NCBI GenBank assembly: GCA_038316355.1
Contig: JBBQAO010000004.1
Location: 1-64,000, forward strand
Length of the DNA: 64,000 nt
Direction: 5' to 3'
Source of the DNA: Ga0077527 sp038316355
GTDB taxonomy: Bacteria > Pseudomonadota > Gammaproteobacteria > Burkholderiales > SG8-41
Shown in pieces: positions 1 to 8,085 of the stretch. Each line of letters opens with the position of its first letter. Positions within the stretch are counted from its first letter, which is position 1. Position numbers and translations under genes: made by a program. Below the pieces are notes generated by a model, which ran no database searches, was not told the DNA's origin, and saw nothing but the letters and a program-made list of their open reading frames with translations.

Positions 1-25
1 AGGGCGGGAAACATTAGCCCGCGTA

Positions 26-78
26 GGGCGCAATGACCGCAGGGCCCCCCAAGGGGGCTTCTGCGGGCGCATTGCGCC
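26..78. repeat. REP-like palindromic repeat
   Basis: A long imperfect palindrome. The outer arms GGCGCAATG (27-35) and CATTGCGCC (70-78) are exact complements. Inner CGCAG/CTGCG and GCCCCC/GGGGGC pairs close to a 3-nt loop at 50-52. The core resembles the 'GCGCAATA..CGCAGGG..ATTGCGCC' repeats I know from many proteobacterial genomes. It lies downstream of the small lipoprotein gene and could stabilise or terminate that transcript. Confidence 0.7.
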
Positions 79-110
79 GCATGTTCAATCCTGTGGTGCC
101 CGGTAGCCGC

Positions 111-317
111 CTATTTGTCGACGTTGCCCGCTTGTTCGGCACTCTGTTGTATGGCCTGAGTGGCCTGATCGATTTTCTGCTGCGCTCTTTCCTTGGTTTG
201 TTGCGCGGCTTCCATTTCCTGCTTTTTAATCGTTGCGCTGGTGGCAGCAGTGGTGGCGACTTCGGCACCGCAGGCCGCCAGTGAGGCTGCGACAACGGTA
301 ATGAGTAATGCTTTCAT
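111..317 (-). CDS. Small putative lipoprotein, 68 aa
   Basis: A short secreted protein with a classical lipoprotein signal: MKALLITVVAAS followed by the lipobox LAAC, with the acylated Cys at residue 16. The mature part is a single Gln/Glu/Ala/Lys-rich helix without Pro (about residues 30-62), which looks like a short coiled coil. It could be a small outer-membrane tether of the Lpp or entericidin kind, but I recognise no named family. It is transcribed towards the window start, upstream of the REP-like palindrome. The preceding gene (LysR) is on the same strand about 50 bp upstream, so co-transcription is possible. Two longer overlapping frames (14-295 minus, 33-284 plus) have no signal peptide and look like shadows. 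The role is unknown. Confidence 0.65.
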   Translation of the reverse strand: MKALLITVVAASLAACGAEVATTAATSATIKKQEMEAAQQTKERAQQKIDQATQAIQQSAEQAGNVDK

Positions 318-369
318 ATTGTTTCCCTGAGTATGCGCAAGATTTGCGCTGGATGATTTTTCGAAATGC

Positions 370-1269
370 CTACAGTCGTTTGCGGGATTCAGCGATCAGC
401 CAGGCGATGAACGCTTCGACTTCCGGTCGCAGGGTTTTCTTTTGCGGGTACAGCGCGTAATACGCCAGTTCCGAAGGGATGCTGTGTTCAGAGACGCGGA
501 CCAGTCGTCCGACTGCGATGTCTTCTTCCGCCAGTACATCCCTCGCCAGCGCCACGCCCTGGCCGCCGATGGCTGCGCTCAGCAGCAGTCCGGCGTCGCT
601 GAATTCCGTGCCTGAGGGTATCGGGGGATTTTTTAAGGCGGCGCTTTTGAACCAACGGTCCCAGGGATCTCTGGGGGAGCGCAGCAGCGTGGCCTTGGCC
701 AGATCGCGTGGGGTTTTGAGTTTGTGCCTGGTTTTGTAGGCGGGGTTGCAGACGGGGAATATCCTCACTGGCAGCAACCGGGTTTTTTTGAAGCCCTGCC
801 AGTCCTTGCCTTTAGCATAACGAATCGCCAGATCGACTTCGCCGGATCGCAGGTCGGCCAGTTGGTTCAGGGCAGAGTGGTGTACTGCACGGATTTCGAG
901 CCGGGCATCGGCATGCTTTGCGTAGTAACCGTCGAGCCGGTGCGCCAGCCACTTGTTGGCCAGTGCCGTCGATACGTTGATGCGGATCGTGGTGGAAGCA
1001 TCCTGGCGTAGCCTGGATGAAGCGGAACGCAGGATCAGCAGCGCATCAAGTACCGCCCCCAGAAAAACCGTGCCTTCATGCGTCAGGTCGAGGCTTTGTT
1101 TGTTGCGGATGAAAAACTGGGTGCCGTAGTGTTGTTCCAGCAGCTTGATGCGATGGCTGACCGCGCTCGCGGTGATGTGTAGCTCATGCGCCGCCTTGGC
1201 AAAACTCTGCAGCCTGGCCGCCGCTTCGAAGGCGACCAGGGTGTTTAAAGGCGGGAGGCCGAAGGACAT
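370..1269 (-). CDS. LysR-family transcriptional regulator (GcvA-like)
   Basis: A 299-aa LysR-type regulator. The N-terminal winged helix-turn-helix covers about residues 6-65 (LPPLNTLVAFEAAARLQSF, then the recognition helix ITASAVSHRIKLLE). The rest is a periplasmic-binding-protein-like effector domain (about 90-295). The start LPPLNTLVAFEAAAR is typical of the GcvA subgroup. It is divergent from the SDR / Bug / MmgE genes across a 161-bp gap, the classical arrangement for a LysR protein controlling its neighbours and itself. The likely inducer is the substrate or an intermediate of that pathway, which the sequence does not identify. Full length, no anomalies seen. Confidence 0.9.
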   Translation of the reverse strand: MSFGLPPLNTLVAFEAAARLQSFAKAAHELHITASAVSHRIKLLEQHYGTQFFIRNKQSLDLTHEGTVFLGAVLDALLILRSASSRLRQDASTTIRINVSTALANKWLAHRLDGYYAKHADARLEIRAVHHSALNQLADLRSGEVDLAIRYAKGKDWQGFKKTRLLPVRIFPVCNPAYKTRHKLKTPRDLAKATLLRSPRDPWDRWFKSAALKNPPIPSGTEFSDAGLLLSAAIGGQGVALARDVLAEEDIAVGRLVRVSEHSIPSELAYYALYPQKKTLRPEVEAFIAWLIAESRKRL

Positions 1270-1430
1270 CCGCAGGGCAACATGAAAAAAGATTGGGGTG
1301 GCACAAACATATTTCGCTTTACGGGGAGCGGCTGATGCTTATTATATTCGCGCCTGCAATGGCCGGTCATGGCCGATATCGTTGGTAGCCGATACTCACT
1401 CAGCAAACAGCACATATTCGAGGAGCAGCA

Positions 1431-2222
1431 ATGGATCTGAATCTTAAAGGGCGCACCGCCTTCATCACCGGCGCAAGCCGCGGCATCGGCCGCTCAATCG
1501 CCATCGCGCTGGCGGCGCAGGGCGTCAACCTCGGCTTGTTTGGCCGTGACATGAAGCGTTGCAAGGATGTGGCTGCTGAAATCCAGCTCAAACATCCGGG
1601 GTTGCGCATTGCGGTGATCGAGATGGACGTTGCCGATGCTGCTGCGATCAAACCTGCAGTGAGCAAGGCGATTGCCGAACTCGGCAGTGTCGACATCCTG
1701 GTGAATTGTGCCGGTGGCGCCTATCGTGGCCGTCTTGCCGATATCCCCGACCATCTGTGGGAAGAATATTTCGCGGTGAAGCCGCTCGGGCTGATCCGCA
1801 TGACGCGGGAAACCATGCCTTTCCTGAAAAAATCCAATCAGGGCCGTGTGATCCACATGTCCGGAACGCGTGGTCGCGAGCCGCATGGCGTGCAGGTGAT
1901 GTCGGGGCCGATCAACCTCGGCACGCTGAGTATCACCAAGGCGATGGCCAATGAATTTGGTCCGGCAGGCATTACCGTGAATGCGATCTGCCCCGGTTCC
2001 ACGGATACCGGGCGCTGGACGGAGCTGGTGAGTATCCGGGCGAAGGAGAAAAATATTTCCATCGTCGAAGCCGAGAAAGAACTGACGGCCGATGTGCCGA
2101 TGGGGCGTGTGGTCAAACCCGAAGATGTGGCCGACCTGACGGTGTTCCTGGCGTCGGCGCGGGCGGGGATGATCAACGGTTGTTCGATCAACGTCGATGG
2201 AGGACGCAGCCGTGCGATCTGA
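1431..2222 (+). CDS. SDR-family oxidoreductase with non-canonical active site
   Basis: A 263-aa Rossmann-fold short-chain dehydrogenase. The cofactor motif TGASRGIG is at residues 13-20, NCAG at 92-95, and the structural Ser is in HMSGT (S144). The usual catalytic YxxxK is absent: at the expected spacing before the LSITKAMANEFG helix there is S158-G-P-I-N162. The C-terminal VNAICPGSTDTGRW and NVDGG motifs are normal. It may therefore be a non-catalytic or mechanistically different SDR, although the fold and NAD(P)-binding site look intact. The start has a good Shine-Dalgarno (GAGGAG, 7 nt upstream). It overlaps the following Bug gene by 11 nt and is probably co-transcribed with it and the MmgE/PrpD gene under the divergent LysR regulator. 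Substrate unknown. Confidence 0.88.
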   Translation: MDLNLKGRTAFITGASRGIGRSIAIALAAQGVNLGLFGRDMKRCKDVAAEIQLKHPGLRIAVIEMDVADAAAIKPAVSKAIAELGSVDILVNCAGGAYRGRLADIPDHLWEEYFAVKPLGLIRMTRETMPFLKKSNQGRVIHMSGTRGREPHGVQVMSGPINLGTLSITKAMANEFGPAGITVNAICPGSTDTGRWTELVSIRAKEKNISIVEAEKELTADVPMGRVVKPEDVADLTVFLASARAGMINGCSINVDGGRSRAI

Positions 2223-3186
2223 CTTTCTGAAACTCGCGGCTGGCGCGGCACTGTCTTGCTGCATGGCTGTACAGCCGGTGTCGGCGCAAAATTTTCCGGA
2301 GCGCACCTTGCGGCTGATCGTGCCGCTGGCGCCGGGCGGGGGCAATGATGCGGCGGCACGTGTAGTCGCCGGAGGACTCAGTAAACGTCTTGGCCAGCAG
2401 GTGATTGTCGATAATCGTCCGGGTGGCGGTTCGGTAATTGCTTCGCAAGTCGTTCTTGGCCTGCCCGCCGACGGTTATACCTTGTACCTGTTCAGCACCA
2501 ACGTCAGCATGGCACCGCTGCTGCAGGCGAAACTGCCCTTCGACACGCTGCGCGATTTTGCGCCGCTGAGCCGCATTGGCATCTCGCCCGGCGGATTGAT
2601 TGTGCATCCTTCCTTGCCAGTTTACAAAGTGATGGACCTGGTGTCGCTGGCCAAGGCACGTCCGGACCAGATCACCTTCGGCTCCTCGGGCCCGGGCGGC
2701 GGATCGCATCTCGGCGGCGAACTGTTCAACCTGCTGGCCAAGGTCAAGCTGCTGCATGTGCCGTACAAGGGCAGCGCGATGGCAACGATGTCGGTGCTGA
2801 GCGGCGAAACCCAGGTGGCATTCAACAATCCGACATCGTCGATGCCGCATATCAAGGCCGGGCGCCTGCGCCTTGTTGCGGTGACCACGGCGAAACGCTG
2901 GCCGCTGATTCCTGGGACTCCCACCATCAGTGAGTCCGGCGTGAAGGGTTATGAGCACCTGATCTGGAACGGGCTCGCAGTGCGTGCGGGTACGCCCAAG
3001 CCGGTGTTTGACAAGCTGTATGCGGGCCTGATGGAAGAACTCAAGTCGCAGCAGCTCGCGGATCTGCTGGCCCATGACAGTTCGCTGCCGTCACCGGAAA
3101 CGCCGCAAGCCTTCATCAGTTTCCTCGAGAACGAGCAGGCGAAATGGCGGCCGGTGGTGAAGCAGGCGGGCATTTCGGCGATGTAA
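2212..3186 (+). CDS. TTT/Bug-family periplasmic solute-binding protein
   Basis: A periplasmic binding protein of the Bug (TctC-like) family, which captures small carboxylates for tripartite tricarboxylate transporters. Signal peptide FLKLAAGAALSCCMAVQPVSA, then the family signatures RLIVPLAPGGGNDAAAR, VIVDNRPGGGSVIA and GSSGPGGGSHLGGE. I choose the GTG at 2212 (324 aa) over the in-frame ATG at 2197. GGAGG at 2199-2203 sits 8 nt before the GTG, and the protein then starts MRSDFLK, a normal signal-peptide start. It overlaps the SDR stop codon, implying coupled translation. No TctA or TctB membrane subunit is nearby, so it is an orphan that must share a transporter or act in sensing. Confidence 0.9.
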   Translation: MRSDFLKLAAGAALSCCMAVQPVSAQNFPERTLRLIVPLAPGGGNDAAARVVAGGLSKRLGQQVIVDNRPGGGSVIASQVVLGLPADGYTLYLFSTNVSMAPLLQAKLPFDTLRDFAPLSRIGISPGGLIVHPSLPVYKVMDLVSLAKARPDQITFGSSGPGGGSHLGGELFNLLAKVKLLHVPYKGSAMATMSVLSGETQVAFNNPTSSMPHIKAGRLRLVAVTTAKRWPLIPGTPTISESGVKGYEHLIWNGLAVRAGTPKPVFDKLYAGLMEELKSQQLADLLAHDSSLPSPETPQAFISFLENEQAKWRPVVKQAGISAM

Positions 3187-3225
3187 GGTCGGTGACTTAA
3201 GGTCGGTAACTTAAGATCGGACAGT
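3184..3225. repeat. 14-bp tandem repeat x3 starting at a stop codon
   Basis: Three consecutive 14-bp units, TAAGGTCGGTGACT, TAAGGTCGGTAACT and TAAGATCGGACAGT. The first begins with the TAA stop codon of the Bug gene. They fill the whole gap to the MmgE/PrpD start at 3228. Confidence 0.85.
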
Positions 3226-3227
3226 TC

Positions 3228-4652
3228 ATGAAAACATTAGAAACAAGCGTGGCAATTAGTGCGGCACCCGGCGCGACGGCGGCGTTGGCGTCTTACGTCG
3301 CTGCCCTGCGTTATGAAGATTTGCCGCCCACTGTCATCGAAAGAACCAAGACTTGCCTGCTGGATACCTTTGGCTGCATGTTTCTTGGCGTCACCTTACC
3401 GTGGACGCGCATTGTGATCGAGGTGGCACGCGAGGAGGGCGGTGCACCACAAGCCTCGATCATCGGCAGTGCCGAACGCCTGTCGGTGGCGCAGGCCGTG
3501 CTGGTTAACAGCACGGCAGGGCATGGTTTCGAACTGGATGATGCGCATACCCGTGCTTCGATGCACGCCGGTTCGCTGGCGATTGCCGTGGCGCTGGCGT
3601 TGTCGGAGTGGCGTGCTTCCACATCAGAGCCGGTCAGCGGCCGCGAATTCATCACCGCGATCGTTGCCGGCTATGAAGCCGGCCTGCGCATAGGCATTGC
3701 TGGCGCGGGCAACATTTTCAAGCGCGGTTTTCATTCGGCTGCGGTGTGCGGCGGCTTCGTCGCTGCGGCGACCGCTGCGCGTTTGCTGAATCTGGATGCG
3801 GCCCGTACACAGCATGCGTTCGGCATTGTCGGTTCGATGGCATCGGGTTTGATGGCGGCCCAGGAAGGTGCAATGGTCAAACGCCTGCATGCGGGGCTGG
3901 CGGCCAAAAACGGCGTCACCGCAGCGTTGCTGGCGCGGCGTGGTTTTACCGGCATCATCAATGTACTGGAAGCACCCTTCGGTGGTTTTTTCAGTTCAAT
4001 GACTGATCAGCGCAATCTCGACGCGTTGACCACAGGACTGGGCACGCAATGGGAAACCCTGGCGCTTGGCTTCAAGCCTTATGCCACTGCCGGTGCGGTG
4101 CATCCCTCTCTGGCATTGCTTGACGCCATCATGATCGAGCATCAGTTGAAGGCGGACGACATCGCGCAAATCGATGTCGAGTGCACGACGCATTGCAGGG
4201 ATCATGTGGCCTGGCCCTATGTGCCGCAGGGTGTGGCCTCGGCACAGATGAATATGTTTTACGCGCTGTCAGTGATGGCGCTGGAGCGGGCGGCGATGGT
4301 TGCGCAGTTTGATGAGAGCAAACTGGAGCATCCGGACATACTCGCGTTCATGCATCGCATCAAGGTCACCACCGATGCGAAGTTTGATGCGATGGGCAAT
4401 GCCTTCCGTTATGCGACGCGCTTGACGGTCACGACTGCAGGCGGTGAGCGTCATGCCAAAGAAATGCTGCATCGCCCCGGATCACCGGACGCGCCGCTGA
4501 CGGCCGGGCAACTCAATGCGAAGTTCGAGCAGTTGGCTGCGAGTGTGCTGAATGCGGAGGCCCGCAAGCGCCTGCGGGAGACGGTAGAGGGCCTGGAAAC
4601 ACTGGCTACACTGGAGCCGCTGACCGCACAATTGCGCAGTGGCTCGGCGTAA
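3228..4652 (+). CDS. MmgE/PrpD-family protein (2-methylcitrate dehydratase-like)
   Basis: A 474-aa protein of the MmgE/PrpD superfamily, which includes 2-methylcitrate dehydratase and cis-aconitate decarboxylase. Recognisable blocks are TCLLDTFGCMFLG (about 43-55), the conserved GHGFELDDAHTRASMHAGS (about 98-116), the Gly/Ala-rich helices AAVCGGFVAAATAARLL, and LHAGLAAKNGVTAALLA. Length is normal. In betaproteobacteria such paralogues outside the prp operon usually sit beside Bug proteins and are thought to dehydrate or isomerise hydroxy-acids; the real substrate here is unknown. It is third in the SDR / Bug / MmgE unit, separated only by the 14-bp repeat. It is followed by an AT-rich stretch with a TGATTT/AAATCA palindrome. 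Confidence 0.9.
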   Translation: MKTLETSVAISAAPGATAALASYVAALRYEDLPPTVIERTKTCLLDTFGCMFLGVTLPWTRIVIEVAREEGGAPQASIIGSAERLSVAQAVLVNSTAGHGFELDDAHTRASMHAGSLAIAVALALSEWRASTSEPVSGREFITAIVAGYEAGLRIGIAGAGNIFKRGFHSAAVCGGFVAAATAARLLNLDAARTQHAFGIVGSMASGLMAAQEGAMVKRLHAGLAAKNGVTAALLARRGFTGIINVLEAPFGGFFSSMTDQRNLDALTTGLGTQWETLALGFKPYATAGAVHPSLALLDAIMIEHQLKADDIAQIDVECTTHCRDHVAWPYVPQGVASAQMNMFYALSVMALERAAMVAQFDESKLEHPDILAFMHRIKVTTDAKFDAMGNAFRYATRLTVTTAGGERHAKEMLHRPGSPDAPLTAGQLNAKFEQLAASVLNAEARKRLRETVEGLETLATLEPLTAQLRSGSA

Positions 4653-4693
4653 TTTATAAGTAATTGATTTTTTTGATAAATCAAGAAATCGCC

Positions 4694-4714
4694 GCGGGTG
4701 GCGGGTGGCGGGTG
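4694..4714. repeat. 7-bp tandem repeat x3 (GCGGGTG)
   Basis: GCGGGTG is repeated three times head-to-tail between the convergent MmgE/PrpD and hemH genes. It is a short G-rich microsatellite with no visible complementary arm. Confidence 0.7.
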
Positions 4715-4726
4715 CGGTGCGCAGTA

Positions 4727-5818
4727 TCAATGCTTCGCGCCCAAGCCGGCCGCGCGCGTGCGTGATGCGCTCAGGCTTTCTGCGGTGGCATTGTTGTTCC
4801 AGCCCAGCACATTCTTCAGCACAATGTCGGTCAGCGCGTGGATCCAGTCGTCGCGTTCATTGAGGCAGGGGATGTAGTGCAGTTCCTTGCCGCCATTGGT
4901 GAGGAAGTCGCCTTTGGCTTCAATCGCGATTTCTTCCAGCGTTTCCAGGCAGTCGCTGACAAAACCGGGGCAGGTCACATCAACGCGGCCGGTTTTCTTT
5001 TTGGCGAGTGCCTTGATGGTTTCGGTGGTGTACGGCTTCAGCCATTCGGCGCGGCCGAAACGGGACTGAAAAGTCACTGAATAAAAATCAGCCTTGAGGC
5101 CGATCTGTTCGGCGATCAGGCGGCCGGTTTTCAGGCATTCGCAGTGATAGGGATCGCCCAAGTCCAGCGTGCGCCGCGGCACACCGTGGAAACTCAGCAC
5201 CAGGTGATCGCCGCGACCGTGTTTGAACCAGTAGTCCTGGATGCCTTGCGCCGCCGCCTTGATGTAACCCTCGTGGTCGTGGAAGTGCCGCACGGTGCGC
5301 ACCGCCGGCTGGTTGCGCATGCGGCCGATAACTTCAAATGCGGCGTTGAAAACAGTGGCGGTAGTGCTCGCTGAATATTGCGGATACAGCGGCAGCAACA
5401 GGATGCGGTCGCAGCCCTGCGCTTTTAATGCATCCAGTTTTTCACGGATGGAAGGTTTGCCATAACGCATTGCGAAATCGACAACATGCGGCTGCTTCAG
5501 TCGTTCGCCGAGGTAACCCTGCAGCAGCTTCGCCTGCTGCGCGGTATGCACCTTCAGTGGCGAACCCTCCTTGGTCCACACCTGCGCATAACGCGCGGCC
5601 GAGGCCTTGGGGCGGGTGGTCAGCACGAACAGGTTGAGAATCAACCACCACACCGGGCGCGGGATTTCGACCACGTACGGATCGGAGAGGAATTCGCGCA
5701 GGTAAGTGCGTACCGCGCCGGGTGTTGCCGAGTCGGGCGAGCCGAGGTTGATCAGCAGAATGCCGATTTTCGGCGCGGTGCCGTGGGCAAATGAGGGCTC
5801 TTTTGCAAATAAGCTCAT
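4727..5818 (-). CDS. hemH: Ferrochelatase
   Basis: Inserts Fe(II) into protoporphyrin IX, the last step of protoheme synthesis; it works at the inner face of the cytoplasmic membrane. Diagnostic stretches are GILLINLGSPDS near the N-terminus, LREFLSDPYVVEIPR, LPLYPQYSASTTATVFN, the metal-site LVLSFHGVPRRTLD and YSVTFQSRFGRAEWLKPYT. I choose the start at 5818 (MSLFAKEPSF, 363 aa). The longer frame begins inside the repeat array and its extra residues come from the repeat. It follows hrcA on the same strand, and the intervening gap is an inverted tandem-array element whose proximal arm ends about 11 nt before the start codon. No Shine-Dalgarno is visible. Confidence 0.95.
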   Translation of the reverse strand: MSLFAKEPSFAHGTAPKIGILLINLGSPDSATPGAVRTYLREFLSDPYVVEIPRPVWWLILNLFVLTTRPKASAARYAQVWTKEGSPLKVHTAQQAKLLQGYLGERLKQPHVVDFAMRYGKPSIREKLDALKAQGCDRILLLPLYPQYSASTTATVFNAAFEVIGRMRNQPAVRTVRHFHDHEGYIKAAAQGIQDYWFKHGRGDHLVLSFHGVPRRTLDLGDPYHCECLKTGRLIAEQIGLKADFYSVTFQSRFGRAEWLKPYTTETIKALAKKKTGRVDVTCPGFVSDCLETLEEIAIEAKGDFLTNGGKELHYIPCLNERDDWIHALTDIVLKNVLGWNNNATAESLSASRTRAAGLGAKH

Positions 5819-5825
5819 GATGTTG

Positions 5826-5933
5826 ATTCGTGAAGAGTGAATGAGTGAAGGTGTGAAAAACGCAGGGTTTCGGGGTGGATGTTGTGTCTTCACCCTTTCA
5901 CATATTCACATATTCACAAACAGCGTGTTCACC
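5826..5933. repeat. Inverted pair of 8-nt tandem arrays (hrcA-hemH element)
   Basis: The left arm (5830-5860) reads GTGAAGA, GTGAATGA, GTGAAGGT, GTGAAAAA. The right arm (5889-5933) is its complement: TTCACCCTTTCAC, then ATATTCAC twice, then GTGTTCAC. The loop is about 28 nt. The hrcA stop codon (5929-5931) lies in the right arm, and the hemH start (5818) is 11 nt beyond the left arm. Confidence 0.85.
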
Positions 5934-6960
5934 TCTGGAGGGCGCTGCTCAGCAGCTTGGCAGTGATGTCGACGATGGGAATCACGCGTTCATAGGCCAT
6001 GCGTGTCGGGCCGATGACGCCGACGGTGCCGACAATCTTGCCGTCGACTTCGTAGGGCGCAGTGACCACGCTGCATTCGTCCAGCGGCGTCAGTCCCGCT
6101 TCGCCGCCGATGAAAATCTGCACGCCCTGTGCGCGGCTCGATACATCCAGCAGTTGCAGCAGCGTGGCGCGGTGCTCAAACAGGTTGAACAGGTCGCGCA
6201 GCTTGCTCATGTTTGAAGACAGGTCGTCGATACCGAGCAGGTTGGTTCCACCGGAAATCACCACGTCTTCGGCGGATTCGCTGACGGCCTGGTCGCCGGC
6301 AGCGAGCGCTGCCGCCATCAACTGGGTCATGTCTTCGCGCAGTTGTTTAAGTTCGGACTGCAGGCGGCGGCGGATTTCGTCGAAAGTGCAGCCGGCAAAA
6401 TTCTGGTTGAGGATGTTGGCAGCTTCGACCAGTTCGGACGGTGAATACGCTTTCTCGGTCTGGATGATGCGGTTCTGTACATCACCTTCGGCAGTGACCA
6501 GAATCAGCAGCAGGCGTTTTTCGGCGAGCCGGAGGAATTCGATATGGCGGAAGCCGGCGCTGCGTCGCGGTGTGACTACCACACCGGCGAAACGGGTGAT
6601 CTCCGACAGCACATGCGAAGCCGAGGCGACCAGCTTTTGCGTGCCCTCAACCTGTAACTGACCTTCAAGCTGGTTGATCTCGATGCGGTCCAGCGGTTTG
6701 ACGGTGAGCAGCGTGTCGACAAAAAAACGGTAGCCGCGCGGCGTCGGGATGCGGCCGGCAGAAGTGTGCGGACTGGCGATGAAGCCCATGTCTTCAAGAT
6801 CCGCCATCACGTTGCGGATGCTCGCCGGCGACAGGTCGAGTCCGGAAAATTTCGACAGCGCGCGCGAACCCACCGGCTGGCCGTCGGCGATGTAACGCTC
6901 GACCAGGGTTTTCAGTAACAGTTGCGCGCGTTCGTTCAGTGCCTGTGTTTCATTCGCCAT
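5929..6960 (-). CDS. hrcA: Heat-inducible transcription repressor HrcA
   Basis: A 343-aa repressor of class I heat-shock genes that binds CIRCE operators and depends on GroE for activity. The N-terminal winged HTH covers about residues 8-75 (RAQLLLKTLVERYIADGQPVG, SRALSKFSGLDLSPASIRNVMADLEDMGF, then the conserved SPHTSAGRIPTPRGYRFFVD). The C-terminal HrcA domain has IEFLRLAEKRLLLILVTAEGDVQNRII and ends GPTRMAYERVIPIVD. An imperfect CIRCE operator lies about 30 bp upstream of the start, so autorepression is likely. No groESL or dnaK is in this window. Its 3' end runs into the repeat element that separates it from hemH. Confidence 0.96.
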   Translation of the reverse strand: MANETQALNERAQLLLKTLVERYIADGQPVGSRALSKFSGLDLSPASIRNVMADLEDMGFIASPHTSAGRIPTPRGYRFFVDTLLTVKPLDRIEINQLEGQLQVEGTQKLVASASHVLSEITRFAGVVVTPRRSAGFRHIEFLRLAEKRLLLILVTAEGDVQNRIIQTEKAYSPSELVEAANILNQNFAGCTFDEIRRRLQSELKQLREDMTQLMAAALAAGDQAVSESAEDVVISGGTNLLGIDDLSSNMSKLRDLFNLFEHRATLLQLLDVSSRAQGVQIFIGGEAGLTPLDECSVVTAPYEVDGKIVGTVGVIGPTRMAYERVIPIVDITAKLLSSALQR

Positions 6961-6990
6961 GAAATGATTTTACACAAAAAGCACGCCACC

Positions 6991-7017
6991 TCAGCACTCT
7001 CTGCGGTAGAGCGCCAA
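6991..7017. promoter_or_regulatory. Probable CIRCE operator upstream of hrcA
   Basis: TCAGCACTC (6991-6999), a 9-nt spacer and GAGCGCCAA (7009-7017). The known CIRCE consensus is TTAGCACTC-N9-GAGTGCTAA. The half-sites match 8/9 and 7/9 with the exact spacer, 30 bp upstream of the hrcA start, as expected for autoregulation. Confidence 0.75.
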
Positions 7018-7019
7018 TG

Positions 7020-7033
7020 CATTGTTTTTAATG
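7020..7033. repeat. AT-rich CATTGTTTTTAATG motif
   Basis: A small dyad, CATT-GTTTTT-AATG, just beyond the CIRCE site in the hrcA/nadK divergent gap. Closely similar motifs recur at 16388, 24752, 60941 and 61807, always at gene boundaries. Function unknown. Confidence 0.45.
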
Positions 7034-7102
7034 GGTTTGCACGGTGCCGGGCGCGGTGAAATTATGGTTTAATGAGCGTCGAACAAAAGAGCGGGTGACG
7101 CT

Positions 7103-7150
7103 CATCCCTCACCCCCGACCCCTCCCCCCGAGGGGGAGGGGAGATGCGAG
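7103..7150. repeat. GC-rich palindromic intergenic repeat
   Basis: A hairpin of CCCCTCCCCC (7119-7128), loop CGA and GGGGGAGGGG (7132-7141), flanked by weaker complementarity. It resembles the widespread 'CCCTCACCCC..CTCCCCCGAGGGGGAG' intergenic repeat of proteobacteria. It lies in the hrcA/nadK gap about 40 bp upstream of nadK, without a T-run, so it is more likely a REP-type element than a terminator. Confidence 0.7.
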
Positions 7151-7184
7151 ATGAGCATACCGCCCGCATGCTCATCAATGAACA

Positions 7185-8078
7185 ATGGCTGCCATGCCCA
7201 TTGCATTTCCCACTGTTGCACTGATCGGTAAATACAAGACACCGGAGATCGCCGTACCGGTGATGAAGCTCGCGCGTTTCCTTGAGGAACGCGGCGTCAA
7301 GGTGCTGCTTGACCGCCTGACCGCGGCGCATATCCAGAATTGTCCGTACGAAGTGCTGCTGCTCGAAGACCTCGGCCGCGAAGCGGATCTGGCGATTGTC
7401 ATCGGCGGTGATGGCACCATGCTCAACATCGCGCGCACCTTTGCACCCTGCGATGTGGCGCTGGTGGGCGTCAACCAGGGGCGGCTGGGTTTTCTGACTG
7501 ACATTTCGCTGGACACGATGTTCGAAACCATGACATCAATCCTCGACGGCCAGTACGTGACCGAGGAGCGCATGCTGCTGCAGTCTGAGGTTTACAGCGG
7601 CGACAATGGTGGCGGCCAGGAATGCGTGTTCGATGTGCTGGCCTTCAATGATGTGGTGGTGGCCAAGGGTTTTCGTGGCGGCCTGGTTGAAATCGAAGTG
7701 CAGATCGACGGCCAGTTCATCTACAACCAGCGTTCCGACGGCCTGATCGTCGCGACCCCCACGGGTTCGACGGCATACGCACTGTCGTCCGGCGGTCCGA
7801 TCGTGCATCCCGCGCTAAGCGTGATGGCGCTGGTGCCGGTGGCGCCGCACACGCTGTCCAACCGGCCGATCATCATCGGCGGCGACAGCACTGTCGAAAT
7901 CGTCGTACGCAGTGCCGACGACCCGCGTGCGCATTTCGACAGCCATTCGCATTTCGACTTGCGCGAGAATGATCGCGTCGTCATACGGCGCTATCCGCAC
8001 AAAATAAAATTGTTGCATCCCGTGGGCCACAGCTATTACGCGATGCTGCGCGAGAAGCTGCACTGGAACCGGGACTGA
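7185..8078 (+). CDS. nadK: NAD kinase
   Basis: Phosphorylates NAD+ to NADP+ using ATP or polyphosphate; cytosolic. Length (297 aa) fits the bacterial family. The hallmark GGDGTMLNIAR motif is near residues 74-84, followed by NQGRLGFLTDI, RSDGLIVATPTGSTAYALSSGGP (the NE/D-type substrate loop) and a C-terminal HSHFDLRENDRVVIRR. Either ATG at 7185 or ATG at 7194 could be the start; there is no clear Shine-Dalgarno. It is divergent from hrcA, a conserved betaproteobacterial arrangement, and normally precedes recN directly. Here a repeat array and a four-helix-bundle gene intervene. Confidence 0.95.
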   Translation: MAAMPIAFPTVALIGKYKTPEIAVPVMKLARFLEERGVKVLLDRLTAAHIQNCPYEVLLLEDLGREADLAIVIGGDGTMLNIARTFAPCDVALVGVNQGRLGFLTDISLDTMFETMTSILDGQYVTEERMLLQSEVYSGDNGGGQECVFDVLAFNDVVVAKGFRGGLVEIEVQIDGQFIYNQRSDGLIVATPTGSTAYALSSGGPIVHPALSVMALVPVAPHTLSNRPIIIGGDSTVEIVVRSADDPRAHFDSHSHFDLRENDRVVIRRYPHKIKLLHPVGHSYYAMLREKLHWNRD

Positions 8079-8085
8079 TGAAAGC

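Noticed and set aside
7103..7150. Rho-independent terminator
   Set aside because: The hairpin is strong but has no T run and lies upstream of nadK in a divergent gap; it fits an intergenic palindromic repeat better.
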